From Chryseobacterium rhizoplanae (GTDB lineage: Bacteria > Bacteroidota > Bacteroidia > Flavobacteriales > Weeksellaceae), in assembly GCF_900182655.1 (NCBI RefSeq), contig NZ_FXTC01000009.1:62001-126000 (forward strand): DNA of 64,000 nt, written 5' to 3'. Below, piece by piece: positions 45,151 through 54,074 of this stretch. The position numbers and the translations under genes were made by a program. Within the stretch, counting starts at the first letter, position 1. Each line of letters starts with the position of its first letter. The notes beneath the pieces are model-generated. The model worked only from the letters and a program-made list of their open reading frames with translations, made no database searches and was not told the DNA's origin.

Positions 45151-45735
45151 CTACTTTTTAATTAACCTAGCAATATACTTACCAATGATGTCAAATTCCA
45201 GGTTTACTTTATCACCGATTTTTAAATGTTTCATATTGGTAAATTCCCAGGTATAAGGAATAATAGCTACAGAAAACTGAGCATCTTCACTTTTTGCAAC
45301 AGTAAGACTGATTCCGTTTACTGTGATTGATCCCTGAGGTACAGTCACAAAACTTCCGTCATTATCATATTTCATGGTAATAAAATAACTTCCGTCTTTG
45401 TTTTCAATCCCCACAACCTCACCAGTTTTATCAACGTGTCCCTGAACGATATGTCCATCCAGTCTTCCGTCCATCTTCATGCAGCGCTCCAGATTCACAA
45501 CGGTCCCCAATTCCCATTTGCCAAGATTGGTTTTTTCCAGGGTTTCGTTAATAGCTGTTACTACATATTGATTGTCTTTTATTTCAACAACTGTAAGGCA
45601 GCAGCCATTATGCGCAAGACTCTGGTCTATTTTTAATTCGTTTGTAAAGGGGCATGTCAAGGTAAAATCTATATTGCTTCCTTTTTCTTCAATCTTCTCA
45701 ATAACGCCAACTGCTTCAATAATTCCTGTGAACAT
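45151..45735 (-). CDS. ribE: Riboflavin synthase, alpha subunit
   Basis: A 194-residue enzyme that dismutates two 6,7-dimethyl-8-ribityllumazines to riboflavin and 5-amino-6-ribitylaminouracil. It consists of two tandem lumazine-binding repeats; the first begins MFTGIIEAVG and has GCCLTVVEI, the second has HIVQGHVDKTGEV and GISLTVAKSEDAQFSV. One base separates it from the kinase gene. No FMN riboswitch is seen before it. Confidence 0.94.
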   Translation of the reverse strand: MFTGIIEAVGVIEKIEEKGSNIDFTLTCPFTNELKIDQSLAHNGCCLTVVEIKDNQYVVTAINETLEKTNLGKWELGTVVNLERCMKMDGRLDGHIVQGHVDKTGEVVGIENKDGSYFITMKYDNDGSFVTVPQGSITVNGISLTVAKSEDAQFSVAIIPYTWEFTNMKHLKIGDKVNLEFDIIGKYIARLIKK

Positions 45736-45747
45736 ATTATTTTTTGC

Positions 45748-45755
45748 TAAATTTG
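45748..45755 (+). promoter_or_regulatory. -7 element of pdxA
   Basis: TAAATTTG, 28 bases before the pdxA ATG, within the 48-base divergent gap. Confidence 0.4.
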
Positions 45756-45769
45756 TAAATTATAATCTT

Positions 45770-45777
45770 CAAAGATA
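45770..45777 (-). promoter_or_regulatory. -7 element of the ribE operon
   Basis: TATCTTTG on the minus strand, 34 bases before the ribE ATG. It and the pdxA element share the same 48-base gap, so the two promoters overlap face to face. Confidence 0.4.
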
Positions 45778-45783
45778 ATCAAA

Positions 45784-46875
45784 ATGAGCCCAAAAAACCA
45801 TAAAGTACGAGTAGGAATTTCAATCGGTGATTTCAACGGCATCGGCCCGGAGATCATAATGAAGTCTCTGAAAGACAAAACTATTACGGATTTTTTCACT
45901 CCTGTAATTTTTGGTTCGGGAAAATTATTCACTTATCAGAAAAACATTTTTAAGCTGAATCTTAATTTCAACTATATTAATGAGGCTTCGCAGGCTCAGG
46001 CAGGGAAACTTAATATGCTTAACCTGACAAAGGAAAACGTGAATGTAGAATTGGGAGTTCCTACGGAAGAGTCTACCAAAATGGCTATTGACTCTCTGGA
46101 AGCAGCAACTGAAGCTCTGATCAGAGGAGAGATTGATGTTCTGGTAACCGCTCCTATCAACAAAGATGAAATGGTGAAAATGGGCTTTAAACATGCCGGA
46201 CACACAGGATACTTCGAAGAAAAATTCAGTAAAAAGGGATTGATGTTCCTGGTAACTGAAGATCTTAAAGTAGCCGTATCTACGCATCATATTCCAATTT
46301 CGCAGGTAGCTGAAAATATTTCCAAAGAAAAAATAAAGAAACAGATCCGAGTTCTGAACCAAACCCTTATAGAAGATTTCTGTATCCAGAAGCCTAAAAT
46401 TGCCGTATTAGGATTAAATCCTCATGCCGGAGATGGCGGTGTTATCGGAAATGAAGAAATTGAAATCATCAGCCCGGCCATCAAGGAACTTTCTGACAAC
46501 GGAACATTGGCATTTGGTCCTTTCCCGGCAGACAGTTTTTTCCAGCCAAACAAATACAAAAATTTCGATGCGGTTTTAGCAATGTATCATGACCAGGGAT
46601 TAGCTCCTTTCAAAACATTAGCCTATGAAGAAGGGGTGAACTATACAGCAGGACTTCCTTTTATCAGAACTTCTCCGGATCACGGTGTAGCTTATGATAT
46701 TGCAGGGAAAAATATTGCTGATGAGCAGAGTTTTACAGAAGCAATATTCACAGCTATTAAGATTTTCAAGAACAGAAGTGAATACAGCGAACTCATGAAT
46801 GACCGCATGCAGCCTAGAAAAATGGTTGTAGACAACGGAATAGATGAGGATCTACCGGAGGAAACTGAAGGATAA
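45784..46875 (+). CDS. pdxA: 4-hydroxythreonine-4-phosphate dehydrogenase
   Basis: A 363-residue PdxA, an NAD-dependent enzyme of the DXP-dependent pyridoxal phosphate pathway. Family features include GISIGDFNGIGPEI at the start, TAPINKDEM, the metal-binding HAGHTGYF and the C-terminal YHDQGLAPFKTLA and SPDHGVAYDIAGKN. It is slightly longer than the E. coli protein (329), with an acidic C-terminal tail (DLPEETEG). Confidence 0.94.
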   Translation: MSPKNHKVRVGISIGDFNGIGPEIIMKSLKDKTITDFFTPVIFGSGKLFTYQKNIFKLNLNFNYINEASQAQAGKLNMLNLTKENVNVELGVPTEESTKMAIDSLEAATEALIRGEIDVLVTAPINKDEMVKMGFKHAGHTGYFEEKFSKKGLMFLVTEDLKVAVSTHHIPISQVAENISKEKIKKQIRVLNQTLIEDFCIQKPKIAVLGLNPHAGDGGVIGNEEIEIISPAIKELSDNGTLAFGPFPADSFFQPNKYKNFDAVLAMYHDQGLAPFKTLAYEEGVNYTAGLPFIRTSPDHGVAYDIAGKNIADEQSFTEAIFTAIKIFKNRSEYSELMNDRMQPRKMVVDNGIDEDLPEETEG

Positions 46876-46916
46876 ATCTTTAAAACAAATTTTAAATTAA
46901 TTTGTTTCAGATTTTA

Positions 46917-46947
46917 TTTGTTATTATAAAAAAAATGCATATTTTTG
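46917..46947 (+). promoter_or_regulatory. Promoter of DUF177-rpmF (complete Bacteroidetes consensus)
   Basis: TTTG at 46917-46920, 19 bases, then TATTTTTG at 46940-46947: a full consensus match. The ATG at 46960 lies only about 12 bases after the -7 element, giving a very short leader. Confidence 0.75.
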
Positions 46948-46959
46948 CACACTCATTTT

Positions 46960-47490
46960 ATGGACAAGTTAAGAAACTATGACGTAAGCTTTTCTGGGTT
47001 AAAAAACGGAAAACACGAGTTCAAGTTTGAGATAGATAAAACGTTCTTTCAATTATTTGACACTGAGCAGGAATTTACAAATCCTAGAATAGAAGTGAAT
47101 GTATCGCTTGATAAACACACTACTTTTTTAGAATTTGAGATTAAAATTAATGGATTGGTTGAGTTGGTTTGTGATATTACAAACGAAAATTTTGACTATC
47201 CAATTGAGAATGAAATCAAGATTTTGGTGAATTTCGGGGAAGAATATGATGACAGCAATGAAGATGTTATTACCATTCCTACTGCAGAGCATGCTTTCAA
47301 TGTAGCACATTTAATTTATGAAAATGTAATGCTTTCTATCCCTATGAAAAAGATTTCACCCAATGTAAATGATGAAGATCTTAAAATTCTTGACCAGTTC
47401 AGTCCGAAAGATATTGAGGAAACAGAAGAGGAAGAACATGAAAACGATCCCAGATGGGATGCTTTAAGAAAGTTAAGAGACAATAATTAA
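46960..47490 (+). CDS. DUF177 (YceD-like) protein
   Basis: A 176-residue acidic DUF177 protein. DUF177 genes sit next to rpmF in very many bacteria, as here, and are implicated in 23S rRNA or large-subunit metabolism. It has the central strand pattern INGLVELVCDITNENFDYPIE and the C-terminal DPRWDALRKLRDNN, which is the usual end in this phylum. The start is the ATG at 46960; an in-frame TTG at 46945 lies inside the promoter. Confidence 0.9.
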   Translation: MDKLRNYDVSFSGLKNGKHEFKFEIDKTFFQLFDTEQEFTNPRIEVNVSLDKHTTFLEFEIKINGLVELVCDITNENFDYPIENEIKILVNFGEEYDDSNEDVITIPTAEHAFNVAHLIYENVMLSIPMKKISPNVNDEDLKILDQFSPKDIEETEEEEHENDPRWDALRKLRDNN

Positions 47491-47557
47491 ATAGAATAAT
47501 TTAAATATGATGAGATGATGAATCTCATCGCTCATCAATTAAAAAAGTTATTAGAAA

Positions 47558-47761
47558 ATGGCACATCCAAAGAGAAGACAGTCGTCGACAAGAAGAGATA
47601 AGAGAAGAACTCACTACAAAGCTGTAGTTCCTCAATTAGCTAAAGATGCAACAACAGGAGAGCTTCACCTATACCACAGAGCTCACTGGCATGAAGGAAA
47701 ACTTTACTACAGAGGTAAAGTAGTATTGGAAAAAGAAGTAGCTGCTACTGAAGAAAACTAA
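47558..47761 (+). CDS. rpmF: 50S ribosomal protein L32
   Basis: A 67-residue L32 with [21 protein letters not shown] at the start and the C-terminal [20 protein letters not shown]. It has no cysteine at all, so it is a zinc-independent form: the ribbon where Cys pairs would sit reads [15 protein letters not shown]. It lies 67 bases after the DUF177 gene in the same transcript. Confidence 0.95.
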   Translation: MAHPKRRQSSTRRDKRRTHYKAVVPQLAKDATTGELHLYHRAHWHEGKLYYRGKVVLEKEVAATEEN

Positions 47762-47797
47762 GAGTCGCTTTTCATTGAAAAAGCCTCGTTTTAATAC

Positions 47798-47836
47798 AAA
47801 AACCGCCCAATTTTGATAAAATTTGGCGGTTTTTTG
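47798..47836 (+). terminator. Terminator of the DUF177-rpmF unit
   Basis: A long hairpin of about 15 base pairs with one internal mismatch, a loop of about four bases and a six-T run, beginning 37 bases after the rpmF stop. Its tail overlaps the -33 region of the accB promoter. Confidence 0.75.
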
Positions 47837-47865
47837 TTGTTTTTTGCGTTTTTTTGGTATCTTTG
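47833..47865 (+). promoter_or_regulatory. Promoter of accB-accC
   Basis: TTTG at 47833-47836 and TATCTTTG at 47858-47865 with a 21-base spacer, slightly longer than the ideal 19. The start codon at 47889 is 23 bases further. Confidence 0.5.
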
Positions 47866-47888
47866 ACCCAAAATCAAATATCAAATTT

Positions 47889-48371
47889 ATGGACATTAAA
47901 GACATACAAAATCTTATTAAGTTTGTATCTAAAGCTGAAGTTTCAGAAGTAAAATACAAGACTAAAGATTTCGAAATCACTATTAAAACTCCATTAGCCG
48001 GGAGCGATGCTGTATATGCACAGCCAGCAGTATACCACACTGCACCACAAGCTGTAGCGGCTCCGGCACCTGTTGCAACTCCTGCTGCTCCTGCTGCTGA
48101 AAAAGCTGAAGCGGCATCTGATGACAGCAAATATGTAACAATCAAGTCTCCTATGATTGGTACTTTCTATAGAAAACCATCTCCTGATAAAGATGTATTT
48201 GTAAATGTAGGTGACGAAGTTTCTGTTGGTAAAGTAGTTTGCGTTATTGAAGCAATGAAGCTATTCAACCAGATTGAATCTGAAATTAGCGGAAAAATCG
48301 TTAAAATCTTAGTTGACGATGCTACTCCGGTAGAATATGACCAACCTTTATTCTTAGTAGATCCATCTTAA
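47889..48371 (+). CDS. accB: Biotin carboxyl carrier protein of acetyl-CoA carboxylase
   Basis: A 160-residue BCCP. The N-terminal part (MDIKDIQNLIKFVSKAEVSE) is followed by an Ala/Pro-rich flexible linker (about 45-80) and the biotinyl domain with the biotinylation motif EAMKLF; the thumb region preceding it (SPMIGTFYRKPSPDKDVFV) marks it as true AccB. The ATG at 47889 is chosen because an upstream extension of the frame would cross the terminator and promoter. It is followed by accC after 98 bases. Confidence 0.94.
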   Translation: MDIKDIQNLIKFVSKAEVSEVKYKTKDFEITIKTPLAGSDAVYAQPAVYHTAPQAVAAPAPVATPAAPAAEKAEAASDDSKYVTIKSPMIGTFYRKPSPDKDVFVNVGDEVSVGKVVCVIEAMKLFNQIESEISGKIVKILVDDATPVEYDQPLFLVDPS

Positions 48372-48427
48372 TTTAGAAGTTAGATGTTAGACATTAGATG
48401 TTAGATTAAATTCTACATTAAAATAAC

Positions 48428-48459
48428 ATTATCTAATTTTCAAATTATCTAATTTTCAA
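48428..48459 (+). repeat. Tandem 16-base repeat between accB and accC
   Basis: Two perfect copies of ATTATCTAATTTTCAA follow each other directly (48428-48443 and 48444-48459). A second small repeat, two copies of TTAGATGTTAGA, lies just upstream around 48381-48408. Both are in the accB-accC spacer; no function is known. Confidence 0.85.
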
Positions 48460-48469
48460 ATTGAAGAAG

Positions 48470-49825
48470 ATGTTCAAAAAAATATTAATAGCCAATCGTG
48501 GCGAAATTGCAATGCGTATTTTACGTACTTGTAAAGAAATGGGGATCAAAACCGTTGCAGTATACTCTACTGCTGATAAAGACAGTCTTCACGTAAGATT
48601 TGCTGATGAAGCGGTATGTATTGGCCCTGCAATGAGTAAAGACTCCTATCTTAAAATCCCTAACATTATTGCGGCTGCGGAAATTACCAACGCTGACGCC
48701 ATTCACCCAGGGTATGGATTCTTATCTGAAAATGCTAACTTCTCAAGAATCTGTCAAAAGAATGGTATCAAATTTATTGGTGCTTCTCCAGAGCAGATTG
48801 AAAAAATGGGGGATAAAGCTAACGCTAAGGCTACCATGAAAGCGGCAGGTGTACCATGTGTACCAGGTTCTGACGGATTGATTGAATCTTACGAACACGC
48901 TGTAAAAGTGGCTGAAGAAACAGGATATCCGGTAATGATCAAAGCAACTGCCGGTGGTGGTGGAAAAGGAATGAGAGCCGTTTGGAAAGCTGAAGACCTT
49001 AAAGATCACTGGGAATCTGCAATTCAGGAAGCTGTAGCTGCCTTTGGAAACGGAGGTATGTATATGGAAAAACTGATTGAAGAGCCTAGACACATCGAAA
49101 TCCAGGTTGCCGGTGACCAATTCGGTAAAGCCTGCCACCTTTCTGAAAGAGATTGTTCTGTACAGAGAAGAAATCAGAAATTAACTGAAGAAACACCTTC
49201 TCCTTTCATGACAGATGAACTTCGTGAAAAAATGGGTGCTGCTGCTGTAAAAGCTGCTGAATTTATTGGATACGAAGGGGTAGGAACTATCGAATTCCTT
49301 GTAGACAAGCACAGAAATTTCTATTTCATGGAAATGAATACAAGAATCCAGGTAGAACACCCTATTACTGAACAGGTAATTGATTATGACCTGATCAGAG
49401 AACAAATTCTTCTTGCGGCAGGAACTCCTATTTCAGGAATCAACTATTATCCTAAATTACATTCCATCGAGTGTAGAATCAACGCAGAAGATCCTTACGC
49501 AGACTTCAGACCGTCTCCGGGAAAAATCACAGGATTAAATATCCCTGGCGGACACGGAATCAGAGTAGATACTCACGTATATTCCGGATACAGTATTCCT
49601 TCTAATTATGACTCAATGATTGCTAAGCTTATCACGACGGCTCAAACCCGTGAGGAGGCTATTGCTAAAATGAAACGTGCTCTTGAGGAGTTCTATATTG
49701 AAGGCGTAAAAACAACAATTCCTTTCCACAGACAACTGATGGATAATGAAGATTATCTTGCAGGAAACTATACTACAAAATTCATGGAAGATTTTGTAAT
49801 GGATAGAAAATACGATAATCACTAA
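48470..49825 (+). CDS. accC: Biotin carboxylase subunit of acetyl-CoA carboxylase
   Basis: A 451-residue biotin carboxylase. The start [21 protein letters not shown], the ATP-binding glycine loop [15 protein letters not shown], the catalytic [15 protein letters not shown] and [16 protein letters not shown] are all intact. It carboxylates biotin on AccB in the first step of fatty acid synthesis. The start is the ATG at 48470; a TTG three codons earlier is less likely. The length matches E. coli AccC (449). Confidence 0.95.
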   Translation: MFKKILIANRGEIAMRILRTCKEMGIKTVAVYSTADKDSLHVRFADEAVCIGPAMSKDSYLKIPNIIAAAEITNADAIHPGYGFLSENANFSRICQKNGIKFIGASPEQIEKMGDKANAKATMKAAGVPCVPGSDGLIESYEHAVKVAEETGYPVMIKATAGGGGKGMRAVWKAEDLKDHWESAIQEAVAAFGNGGMYMEKLIEEPRHIEIQVAGDQFGKACHLSERDCSVQRRNQKLTEETPSPFMTDELREKMGAAAVKAAEFIGYEGVGTIEFLVDKHRNFYFMEMNTRIQVEHPITEQVIDYDLIREQILLAAGTPISGINYYPKLHSIECRINAEDPYADFRPSPGKITGLNIPGGHGIRVDTHVYSGYSIPSNYDSMIAKLITTAQTREEAIAKMKRALEEFYIEGVKTTIPFHRQLMDNEDYLAGNYTTKFMEDFVMDRKYDNH

Positions 49826-49846
49826 AAGAATTATCATTCATATAAA

Positions 49847-49874
49847 AAGAAGGCGTCTGAAAAGACGCCTTCTT
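49847..49874 (+). terminator. Terminator of accB-accC
   Basis: Twelve-base perfect arms (49847-49858 and 49863-49874) with a GAAA loop; the T-run after it is short. Confidence 0.7.
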
Positions 49875-49915
49875 CAGTTTTATACTCTATCTCCTTCTAA
49901 TAAAGCAGGAAAAGT

Positions 49916-49923
49916 TATTTTTG
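49916..49923 (+). promoter_or_regulatory. -7 element of the Crp/Fnr regulator gene
   Basis: TATTTTTG, 28 bases upstream of the ATG at 49952, fits TAnnTTTG; no -33 element at the standard spacing. Confidence 0.4.
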
Positions 49924-49951
49924 TAACATCAATTAAAATCAACATAGAGCG

Positions 49952-50524
49952 ATGGCATCAGCAATACAAGAGAAATTAGCAGAGACACTTCAAATTTCTA
50001 TGGAGCGTGCAAGGGAATTTCTGGACATTTGCTACATCGTAACTTATGATAAAAACAAAATGATAGAACCTCAAAATGGAGTTTTTGATCGTTTAGGTTT
50101 CATTTTAAATGGTGCTGTCCGGATATATTACATCAACGAAAAAGGCGAGGATATCAGCTATCTTTTGCAAGTGAACAATGATGTCATTGGCGATTATGCA
50201 AGCTATATCACCGGAAAAAAATCAATGGCAGTTATACAAGCTCTTCTAAAAACTGAAATTTTATATTTTGATAAAAAAGATGTCGAGATTTTAATTCAGA
50301 AAGATATTTACTGGCTTGGGCTGGCAAAACGCATATCCGATTTAGCTTTTCTGGATGCCAAACAAAGGCTGGATGATTTGTTTTTTTATACCCCGGAAGA
50401 ACGTTATCTCAATCTCCTGAAAAAGTCACCCGAAATTCTGAACAAAATTCCACAGAAATATATTTCGTCATATTTAGGAATTACACCACAATCGTTGAGC
50501 AGAATCCGGAAAAGAATTTACTGA
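49952..50524 (+). CDS. Crp/Fnr family transcription regulator
   Basis: A 190-residue regulator with an N-terminal cyclic-nucleotide-binding-like domain (FDRLGFILNGAVRIYYINEKGEDISYLLQ) and a short C-terminal helix-turn-helix ending KIPQKYISSYLGITPQSLSRIRKRIY. The phosphate-binding residues of true Crp are not apparent and there are no Fnr-type iron-sulfur cysteines, so the ligand is unknown. It is 78 bases upstream of an FAD monooxygenase gene in the same direction and may control it. Confidence 0.88.
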   Translation: MASAIQEKLAETLQISMERAREFLDICYIVTYDKNKMIEPQNGVFDRLGFILNGAVRIYYINEKGEDISYLLQVNNDVIGDYASYITGKKSMAVIQALLKTEILYFDKKDVEILIQKDIYWLGLAKRISDLAFLDAKQRLDDLFFYTPEERYLNLLKKSPEILNKIPQKYISSYLGITPQSLSRIRKRIY

Positions 50525-50570
50525 TTCCAGAAAATTAACTTAAGTGAACGTTTTTGATTTTTCCGACCTT

Positions 50571-50578
50571 TAATTTTG
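50571..50578 (+). promoter_or_regulatory. -7 element of the FAD monooxygenase gene
   Basis: TAATTTTG, 24 bases before the ATG at 50603. An in-frame TTG at 50576 lies inside it and is rejected as start. A TTTG lies 14 bases upstream, shorter than the standard spacing. Confidence 0.4.
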
Positions 50579-50602
50579 TCTCATAATATAAATGTAATCA
50601 CA

Positions 50603-51736
50603 ATGAAAATAGCAATTATCGGTGGCGGAATTGGTGGTTTGACAACAGCTTTAGCCTTGCAAAAAAATAATCTGGACGTTACCATTTACGAAAGCGCACC
50701 CGAAATAAAACCTGTAGGTGCCGGAATCATCATGGCTAATAATGCAATGCAGATTTTTGACAAACTTGGCATTCGCCACAAAATCGAAAAAGCAGGTCAT
50801 AAAATTTCAACTATTAAAATTACTGATCCACAGCTCAAAACCTTATCAGATGTACAGCTGAATACATTCGAAAGTAAATATGGAGTAAGCAATATTGCCA
50901 TTCATCGCGGCAACTTGCAGATGATTCTGGCTGAAGAAATTGGTTTTGAAAACATTAAACTTTCTAAACGCTTATCCAAAATCGAACAGGGGAATGGTTA
51001 TCAGCTCACTTTTGAAGACGGGACTATTGCTAATGCAGACGCTGTTATTGGTGCAGATGGAATTAAATCAGTAGTGCGTCATCAAATTTTAAACATTGGA
51101 AAACTGAGATCTTCCGGACAAAAATGCTGGCGTGGCGTTATTGAATCTGATTGGACAGAAAAATATAATCACCATGCTTATGAAGCCTGGGGAAAAGGCA
51201 GACGCTTCGGCTTCGTGAAAATTAGTGATCACAAAGTTTATTGGTACGCTGTGGTTAACGAGAACCTGGTTAAAAATCCCAATAATCTTGCTGAGCTTTT
51301 TGCTGAATTTAATCCCGAAATTCACAGAATGATTTCCATAACACCCAAAGAAAAAATATTTGTCAGTGACATTATTGATTTGAAACCGATGTATCAATGG
51401 CAAAAAGACCGCGTTTGCCTGATAGGTGATGCAGCCCATGCAACGACTCCTAATATGGGGCAAGGTGCCTGCCAGGCCATTGAAGATGCATATATCCTCG
51501 GAAAACTTTTTGGTGAAGGGAAAAACCTGGATGAAGTCTTCACTCAATACGAAAAACTGCGTATGCAAAAAGCGCATTACATCGTCAATACAAGCTCAGT
51601 CATCGGTAAAATTTCTCATTATGAAAACGGTCTGGCGGTTTGGCTCCGCAATACTTTACTAAGAGCAACACCTGGCTCTATTAACGAAAAACAAATGGAA
51701 AAAGTTTTTGATATTTCGTACCGGAGCAATTTATAA
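50603..51736 (+). CDS. FAD-dependent monooxygenase (class A flavoprotein)
   Basis: A 377-residue flavin hydroxylase of the PHBH/UbiH fold. The dinucleotide-binding motif is IAIIGGGIGGLTTALAL, DG motif is DAVIGADGIKSVVR and the second FAD motif is RVCLIGDAAHATTPNMGQGACQAIEDA. The last motif is close to urate, salicylate and HpxO-type hydroxylases; it is not close to Tet(X). The substrate is unknown. It may be controlled by the Crp/Fnr gene before it. Confidence 0.88.
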   Translation: MKIAIIGGGIGGLTTALALQKNNLDVTIYESAPEIKPVGAGIIMANNAMQIFDKLGIRHKIEKAGHKISTIKITDPQLKTLSDVQLNTFESKYGVSNIAIHRGNLQMILAEEIGFENIKLSKRLSKIEQGNGYQLTFEDGTIANADAVIGADGIKSVVRHQILNIGKLRSSGQKCWRGVIESDWTEKYNHHAYEAWGKGRRFGFVKISDHKVYWYAVVNENLVKNPNNLAELFAEFNPEIHRMISITPKEKIFVSDIIDLKPMYQWQKDRVCLIGDAAHATTPNMGQGACQAIEDAYILGKLFGEGKNLDEVFTQYEKLRMQKAHYIVNTSSVIGKISHYENGLAVWLRNTLLRATPGSINEKQMEKVFDISYRSNL

Positions 51737-51751
51737 GATAAATCCCGAATC

Positions 51752-51780
51752 AAAAGCTGTTTAGGAAACAGCTTTTAAAA
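51752..51780 (+). terminator. Terminator after the FAD monooxygenase
   Basis: Eleven-base perfect arms (51752-51762 and 51766-51776) with a three-base spacer; 15 bases after the stop. The downstream T-run is poor, so efficiency is uncertain. Confidence 0.6.
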
Positions 51781-52015
51781 ATATTATAGTCCTGACGGAA
51801 CAGCAAATCAATATGGGAATGATCCGGTATTTTTAAAAAATGTAGAATTCCCTTCTCGGTATAAATTTCTTATTCTTAAAGATAGAATACCTGCAACTGT
51901 TTATCCGTTAAGAAAATATTTTCCATTAAGGATTCATTTTCCCTTAAAATACACTCTAATCACAGCCATATACTCTACTCTATTTTTGTTTATGGGTATC
52001 ATTAATATTGTGTAA
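51779..52015 (+). pseudogene. Headless gene fragment (C-terminal remnant)
   Basis: An open frame of 78 codons without any start codon at its head, beginning just after the hairpin. It reads like real protein (SPDGTANQYGNDPVFLKN, then KDRIPATVYPLRKYFPLR) and ends with a hydrophobic stretch (ITAIYSTLFLFMGIINIV). It is probably the 3' part of a lost gene. I do not recognise the family. The 3' part overlaps the presumed rocD promoter. Confidence 0.35.
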
Positions 52016-52020
52016 ATTTG
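52013..52020 (+). promoter_or_regulatory. -7 element of rocD
   Basis: TAAATTTG, 16 bases before the rocD ATG. A TTTG lies 24 bases upstream, longer than ideal. Confidence 0.4.
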
Positions 52021-52036
52021 TTGAAAACCAAAATTT

Positions 52037-53284
52037 ATGTCAACAGCAGAACAAACAAAAAACTCACAGTATTTTATTGACCTTGAAGACAAACATGGAG
52101 CACATAATTATCACCCGCTTCCGGTAGTGCTAGACCGCGGAGAAGGCGTTTTTGTTTGGGATGTGGAGGGCAACAGATACTATGATTTTCTTTCAGCATA
52201 TTCCGCTGTGAACCAAGGACATTCCCATCCTAAAATTGTAGGAGCCTTAGTAGAACAGGCACAAAAACTGGCTTTAACTTCAAGAGCATTCTACAACTCC
52301 AAATTGGGAGAATACGAACAAAAAATCACGACTCTTTTCGGGTTTGATAAAGTTTTACCAATGAACTCCGGAGCTGAAGCTGTGGAAACCGCAGTAAAAC
52401 TAGCCAGAAAATGGAGCTATGAAGTAAAAGGAATTTCAGAAAACGCAGCAAAAATTGTTGTTTGCGAAAATAATTTCCACGGAAGAACAACCACTATTGT
52501 TTCTTTCTCTAATGATCCTGATGCCAACCAGAACTACGGACCTTTTACTCCAGGATTTATCAAAATCCCTTACAATGATATTTCTGCCTTAGAAGAAGTT
52601 CTGAGCAGAGAAGCAGATACTATTGCTGCATTCCTTGTAGAACCTATTCAGGGAGAAGCCGGAGTATATGTTCCGGATGAAAACTTCCTTAAAAATGCTT
52701 CTGAACTATGTAAAAAACATAACGTTCTTTTTATTGCTGATGAAGTTCAGACTGGTATTGCAAGAACAGGCAGACTGATTGCATGCCACCACGAAGATGT
52801 ACAACCAGATATTTTAATTTTAGGAAAAGCCCTTTCCGGAGGAATGTATCCGGTATCAGCAGTTTTAGCTAACGACAGCATTATGAATGTTATCAAGCCG
52901 GGGCAGCACGGTTCTACATTCGGAGGTAATCCTATTGCCTGTGCAGTAGCAGTAGCAGCTTTGGACGTTGTAGCTGAAGAAAAACTATCTGAAAGAGCTG
53001 AAAAACTTGGACAGTTATTCAGAGCTGAAATCAATAAGCTGATCGAAAAAACAGACCTTATTACCAAAGTAAGAGGAAAAGGACTTTTAAATGCCATCCT
53101 GATCAATGATACTCCTGAAAGTTCCACTGCATGGAACCTTTGCTTACAGTTGAAAGAAAACGGATTACTGGCAAAACCTACTCATGGTAACATCATCAGA
53201 CTGGCGCCGCCATTGGTAATTACTGAAGAGCAATTACTGGATTGTGTGAAAATTATTGAAAAGACTATTCTTGAGTATAAATAA
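52037..53284 (+). CDS. rocD: Ornithine aminotransferase
   Basis: A 415-residue class III PLP aminotransferase that converts ornithine and 2-oxoglutarate to glutamate semialdehyde and glutamate. Features: [41 protein letters not shown], the PLP-site [29 protein letters not shown] and the PLP lysine in [16 protein letters not shown]. The length and the motif order match RocD rather than acetylornithine transaminase. The next gene starts at the very next base after its stop. Confidence 0.93.
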   Translation: MSTAEQTKNSQYFIDLEDKHGAHNYHPLPVVLDRGEGVFVWDVEGNRYYDFLSAYSAVNQGHSHPKIVGALVEQAQKLALTSRAFYNSKLGEYEQKITTLFGFDKVLPMNSGAEAVETAVKLARKWSYEVKGISENAAKIVVCENNFHGRTTTIVSFSNDPDANQNYGPFTPGFIKIPYNDISALEEVLSREADTIAAFLVEPIQGEAGVYVPDENFLKNASELCKKHNVLFIADEVQTGIARTGRLIACHHEDVQPDILILGKALSGGMYPVSAVLANDSIMNVIKPGQHGSTFGGNPIACAVAVAALDVVAEEKLSERAEKLGQLFRAEINKLIEKTDLITKVRGKGLLNAILINDTPESSTAWNLCLQLKENGLLAKPTHGNIIRLAPPLVITEEQLLDCVKIIEKTILEYK

Positions 53285-54073
53285 ATGGCTCTTTCCCTTG
53301 CAATCATTACTTATAATGAAGAAGAGAACATCGTAAGACTTTTAGATTCATTAACAGATACTGTTGATGAAATTATTATTGTTGACAGCTTTTCGACAGA
53401 CAGAACCAAAGAGATTTGCACTCAAAAATATCCTCAGGTAAAATTCTCTGAGAAAAAATTTAACGGGTATGGTGAACAAAAAAACCATGCCCTTACTTTA
53501 TGTTCTCATGAATGGGTTTTGTTTCTGGATGCTGACGAAGTTCCTGATGAAGGCATGAAAAGATCCATTACGGAAATTGTGTCTTCAGAAAGAACAGAGT
53601 TCAATGTGTATAAAGCAAGATTCAACAATCATCTTGGCGTTCACCTGATCAGATTTGGAGGATGGGGAAATGTATGCCGTGAAAGATTGTTCAGAAAAAA
53701 ATACGCCAGGTATTCTGATGATAAGGTTCATGAATTTCTGATTACCGATCAGAAAGCCGGTCTTCTGGAAGGAAAACTGAATCATTATACCTACAAAAGC
53801 ATTCATCATCATGTCTCGAAAATCAATAAATATTCTGATATGATGGCTGAAAAAATGTACGAGAGAGGGAAAAAAATCAATAGATTTAAAATTATTGTAA
53901 GTCCTATCTTTGAATTTATCAAAGTATTTATTTTCAAAAGAGGCTTTTTGGATGGATTTCCCGGTTTTTACATTGCCAAAACGATGTCTTATTACACTTT
54001 TTTAAAATATATTAAATTGCACGAAAAAATAAGACTAGTGGAAATAGAAAAGGAAAAAAACAGAATAAAATAG
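53285..54073 (+). CDS. Glycosyltransferase family 2 (WaaE/KdtX type)
   Basis: A 262-residue GT2 with LAIITYNEEENIVRLLDSL, IIIVDSFSTDRT, the metal-binding DADE in VLFLDADEVPDEG and the long basic C-terminal half typical of WaaE-like LPS core transferases (FGGWGNVCRERLFRKKYARYSDDKVHEF). It starts directly after the rocD stop, so it can be translated by coupling with a metabolic gene. First of a glycan-assembly cluster. Confidence 0.9.
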   Translation: MALSLAIITYNEEENIVRLLDSLTDTVDEIIIVDSFSTDRTKEICTQKYPQVKFSEKKFNGYGEQKNHALTLCSHEWVLFLDADEVPDEGMKRSITEIVSSERTEFNVYKARFNNHLGVHLIRFGGWGNVCRERLFRKKYARYSDDKVHEFLITDQKAGLLEGKLNHYTYKSIHHHVSKINKYSDMMAEKMYERGKKINRFKIIVSPIFEFIKVFIFKRGFLDGFPGFYIAKTMSYYTFLKYIKLHEKIRLVEIEKEKNRIK

Positions 54074-54074
54074 T

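Noticed and set aside
45736-45783. FMN riboswitch before ribE
   Set aside because: The gap to pdxA is only 48 bases, too short for the FMN aptamer, and its conserved sequences are missing.
45925-46362. A 145-codon frame antisense to pdxA
   Set aside because: Composition effect of the pdxA codons; no start context or recognised domain.
48381-48459. Short repeats between accB and accC as a possible CRISPR array
   Set aside because: The copies are directly adjacent without unique spacers, only two per repeat, and no cas gene is near.
48743-49138. A 131-codon frame antisense to accC
   Set aside because: It lies wholly inside a conserved gene with all catalytic motifs and has no independent support.
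50603-51736. Assignment of the FAD monooxygenase as Tet(X)-type tetracycline-inactivating enzyme
   Set aside because: The FAD motifs and overall sequence are nearer to urate or salicylate hydroxylase-like proteins; Tet(X) landmarks that I know are absent.
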